From SIG78 sp045585955 (lineage in GTDB: Bacteria > Verrucomicrobiota > Lentisphaeria > Victivallales > Victivallaceae), in the NCBI GenBank assembly GCA_045585955.1, contig JAZMZK010000107.1, positions 1 to 23,425 on the forward strand: a DNA stretch of 23,425 nt. Reading direction: 5' to 3'. The notes beneath the pieces were generated by a model. The model worked only from the letters and a program-made list of their open reading frames with translations. It did no database searches and was not told the DNA's origin. Position numbers and translations under genes: made by a program. Positions 22,542-23,425 of the stretch are shown piece by piece. Numbering within the stretch: the stretch's first letter is position 1; each line of letters begins with the position of its first letter.

Positions 22542-23244
22542 TTTTCTGCAAAGAAGCGTGGTTTTGTATGGCGAAAACGCCATGAAAAAGCTCCGCACTG
22601 CCCGGATACTGCTTGCCGGAGCCGGTGGGGTAGGTTCTTACGCCGCCGAAGCTCTCGCCCGCAGCGGCATCGGGCACCTGACCGTTTACGACCCGGATAA
22701 AGTACACCCTACCAATTTGAACCGGCAGCTGCCGGCACTGCGTTCAACCATTGGCAAACTCAAAACCGATGTGTTGCGTGAACGCATAAACGATATTGAT
22801 CCTCAACTTGATTTACAGGCAGTTCCGGAGCGTTTGAGCAGAGAAAATATCGCTCAAATCCTGGAAGATGGCAACTTTGATTATGTTGTTGATGCCATCG
22901 ACAGCTTGGACGACAAGTGTTTTTTGCTTGCCGAAGCGTATCAGAGAAAAATCAAAGTAATTGCCGCCATGGGTGCCGGGTGCCGCTTTGACCCCACGCA
23001 GATCCAATATGCTGATATAAGCAAAACTTACGGCTGCAAGCTGGCAAAAAATGTTCGCAGCAAGCTCAAAAAAGAGTACAATATCACTAAAGGCATCATG
23101 TGTGTATTCTCTCCTGAAGTCAATTCCGGCGCCATCCAGCCGGGAGCCGCTGGAGAACGCCCCATAATCGGCAGCAACTCCTTCATGCCGGGGATCTTCG
23201 GGTTGTTCATGGCGGCAAAAGTTATCAACGATCTGGCAAAGTAA
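22522..23244 (+). CDS. tcdA: tRNA threonylcarbamoyladenosine dehydratase
   Basis: An ATP-dependent, E1-like enzyme that cyclises t6A at tRNA position 37 to ct6A. The 240-residue protein has GAGGVGSYAAEALARSG (33-49) for ATP binding, NLNRQ (65-69), and VVDAIDSLDDK (122-132), all typical of the ThiF/CsdL fold. The start FDDFLQRSVVLYG is also the TcdA form. The later half (YADISKTYGCKLAKNVRSKLKK) matches TcdA rather than MoeB or ThiF. ATG 22522 is preferred over a longer frame starting in the TatD-like gene. It closes the IMPase-RimO-PgsA-TatD operon. Confidence 0.93.
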   Translation: MPETFDDFLQRSVVLYGENAMKKLRTARILLAGAGGVGSYAAEALARSGIGHLTVYDPDKVHPTNLNRQLPALRSTIGKLKTDVLRERINDIDPQLDLQAVPERLSRENIAQILEDGNFDYVVDAIDSLDDKCFLLAEAYQRKIKVIAAMGAGCRFDPTQIQYADISKTYGCKLAKNVRSKLKKEYNITKGIMCVFSPEVNSGAIQPGAAGERPIIGSNSFMPGIFGLFMAAKVINDLAK

Positions 23245-23287
23245 ACATATTTCTAAACATATTTTCCGCAAAAATTCAGTCAAGGGG

Positions 23288-23316
23288 TTGACTTTTAAAG
23301 GAAAATGTATTATACT
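23288..23316 (+). promoter_or_regulatory. Strong sigma70-type promoter for the gene at the right edge
   Basis: TTGACT (23288-23293), a 17-base spacer and TATACT (23311-23316) match the consensus at five of six positions each. It predicts a leader of about 50 bases before the next start codon, so the gene at the edge begins a new transcript. Confidence 0.75.
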
Positions 23317-23371
23317 GTATAAAGTGTATTATTAATGATATATTTATAACTTGATTCAGGGGATAGACTTT

Positions 23372-23425
23372 ATGAAAAAATCTTCAATCAATGAGGGTTC
23401 CTTTGGTGCATTACCCTGTAATGCA
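23372..23425 (+). CDS. Start of an unidentified protein, cut by the window edge
   Basis: Only 18 codons are visible, starting MKKSSINEGSFGALPCNA. The ATG follows AGGGGAT by 8 bases and the strong promoter at 23288-23316. The basic start with no hydrophobic core yet is compatible with the pre-leader of a type IV prepilin-like protein, which Lentisphaerota encode in large numbers, but nothing visible proves this. Confidence 0.5.
   Translation, partial: MKKSSINEGSFGALPCNA

Overview
The window looks like chromosomal DNA from the Planctomycetes-Verrucomicrobia-Chlamydiae (PVC) superphylum, most likely Lentisphaerota (Victivallis-like). The best marker is a 50-residue basic protein at 18716-18868, of a type I know only from the Chlamydiae/Verrucomicrobia/Lentisphaerae group. 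A small N-terminal zinc-ribbon membrane protein and the general coding style fit. This placement is inference from memory of families, not from a search. Almost everything is ordinary housekeeping and biosynthesis. I see no CRISPR array, transposase, phage gene or defence island.

Layout. (1) 1-817 is nearly gene-free and A+T-rich. It holds a GTAAGC repeat cluster at the left edge, an initiator-type tRNA-Met on the minus strand with its own promoter and terminator, a large isolated hairpin, and the first copy of a duplicated hairpin-plus-promoter unit. (2) 818-5602, plus strand: a Gfo/Idh/MocA oxidoreductase, then the second copy of the duplicated unit, then homoserine dehydrogenase, an aspartokinase that resembles the ectoine-cluster type, and an RNA pseudouridine synthase. 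(3) 5595-18589, minus strand: twelve tightly packed genes. Read in their own direction they are a lipoprotein-like metallophosphatase, LeuB, a WaaP-like kinase, a lipoate/octanoate transferase-family protein, RNase III, an iron-type alcohol dehydrogenase, a PfkB sugar kinase, PurT, a PD-(D/E)XK-like protein with Fe-S cysteines, an HtrA-like lipoprotein protease, a two-PDZ protein with degenerate protease domains, and the zinc-ribbon protein. (4) 18716-23425, plus strand: the small basic protein, a strong terminator, then an inositol-monophosphatase-like enzyme, RimO, PgsA, a TatD-like hydrolase and TcdA, ending with a new promoter and the first 18 codons of an unknown gene.

How the genes fit together. 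Homoserine dehydrogenase and aspartokinase give the shared entry to threonine/methionine/lysine synthesis, and LeuB adds leucine synthesis. RNase III, the pseudouridine synthase, RimO and TcdA are RNA/ribosome maturation functions. HtrA, its degenerate partner and the zinc-ribbon protein probably form an envelope quality-control unit. The most interesting signals are the duplicated upstream unit with compensatory base changes, the paired active/degenerate HtrA proteins, the ectoine-type aspartokinase beside hom without ectABC, and the nuclease-like protein that lacks the usual catalytic lysine.
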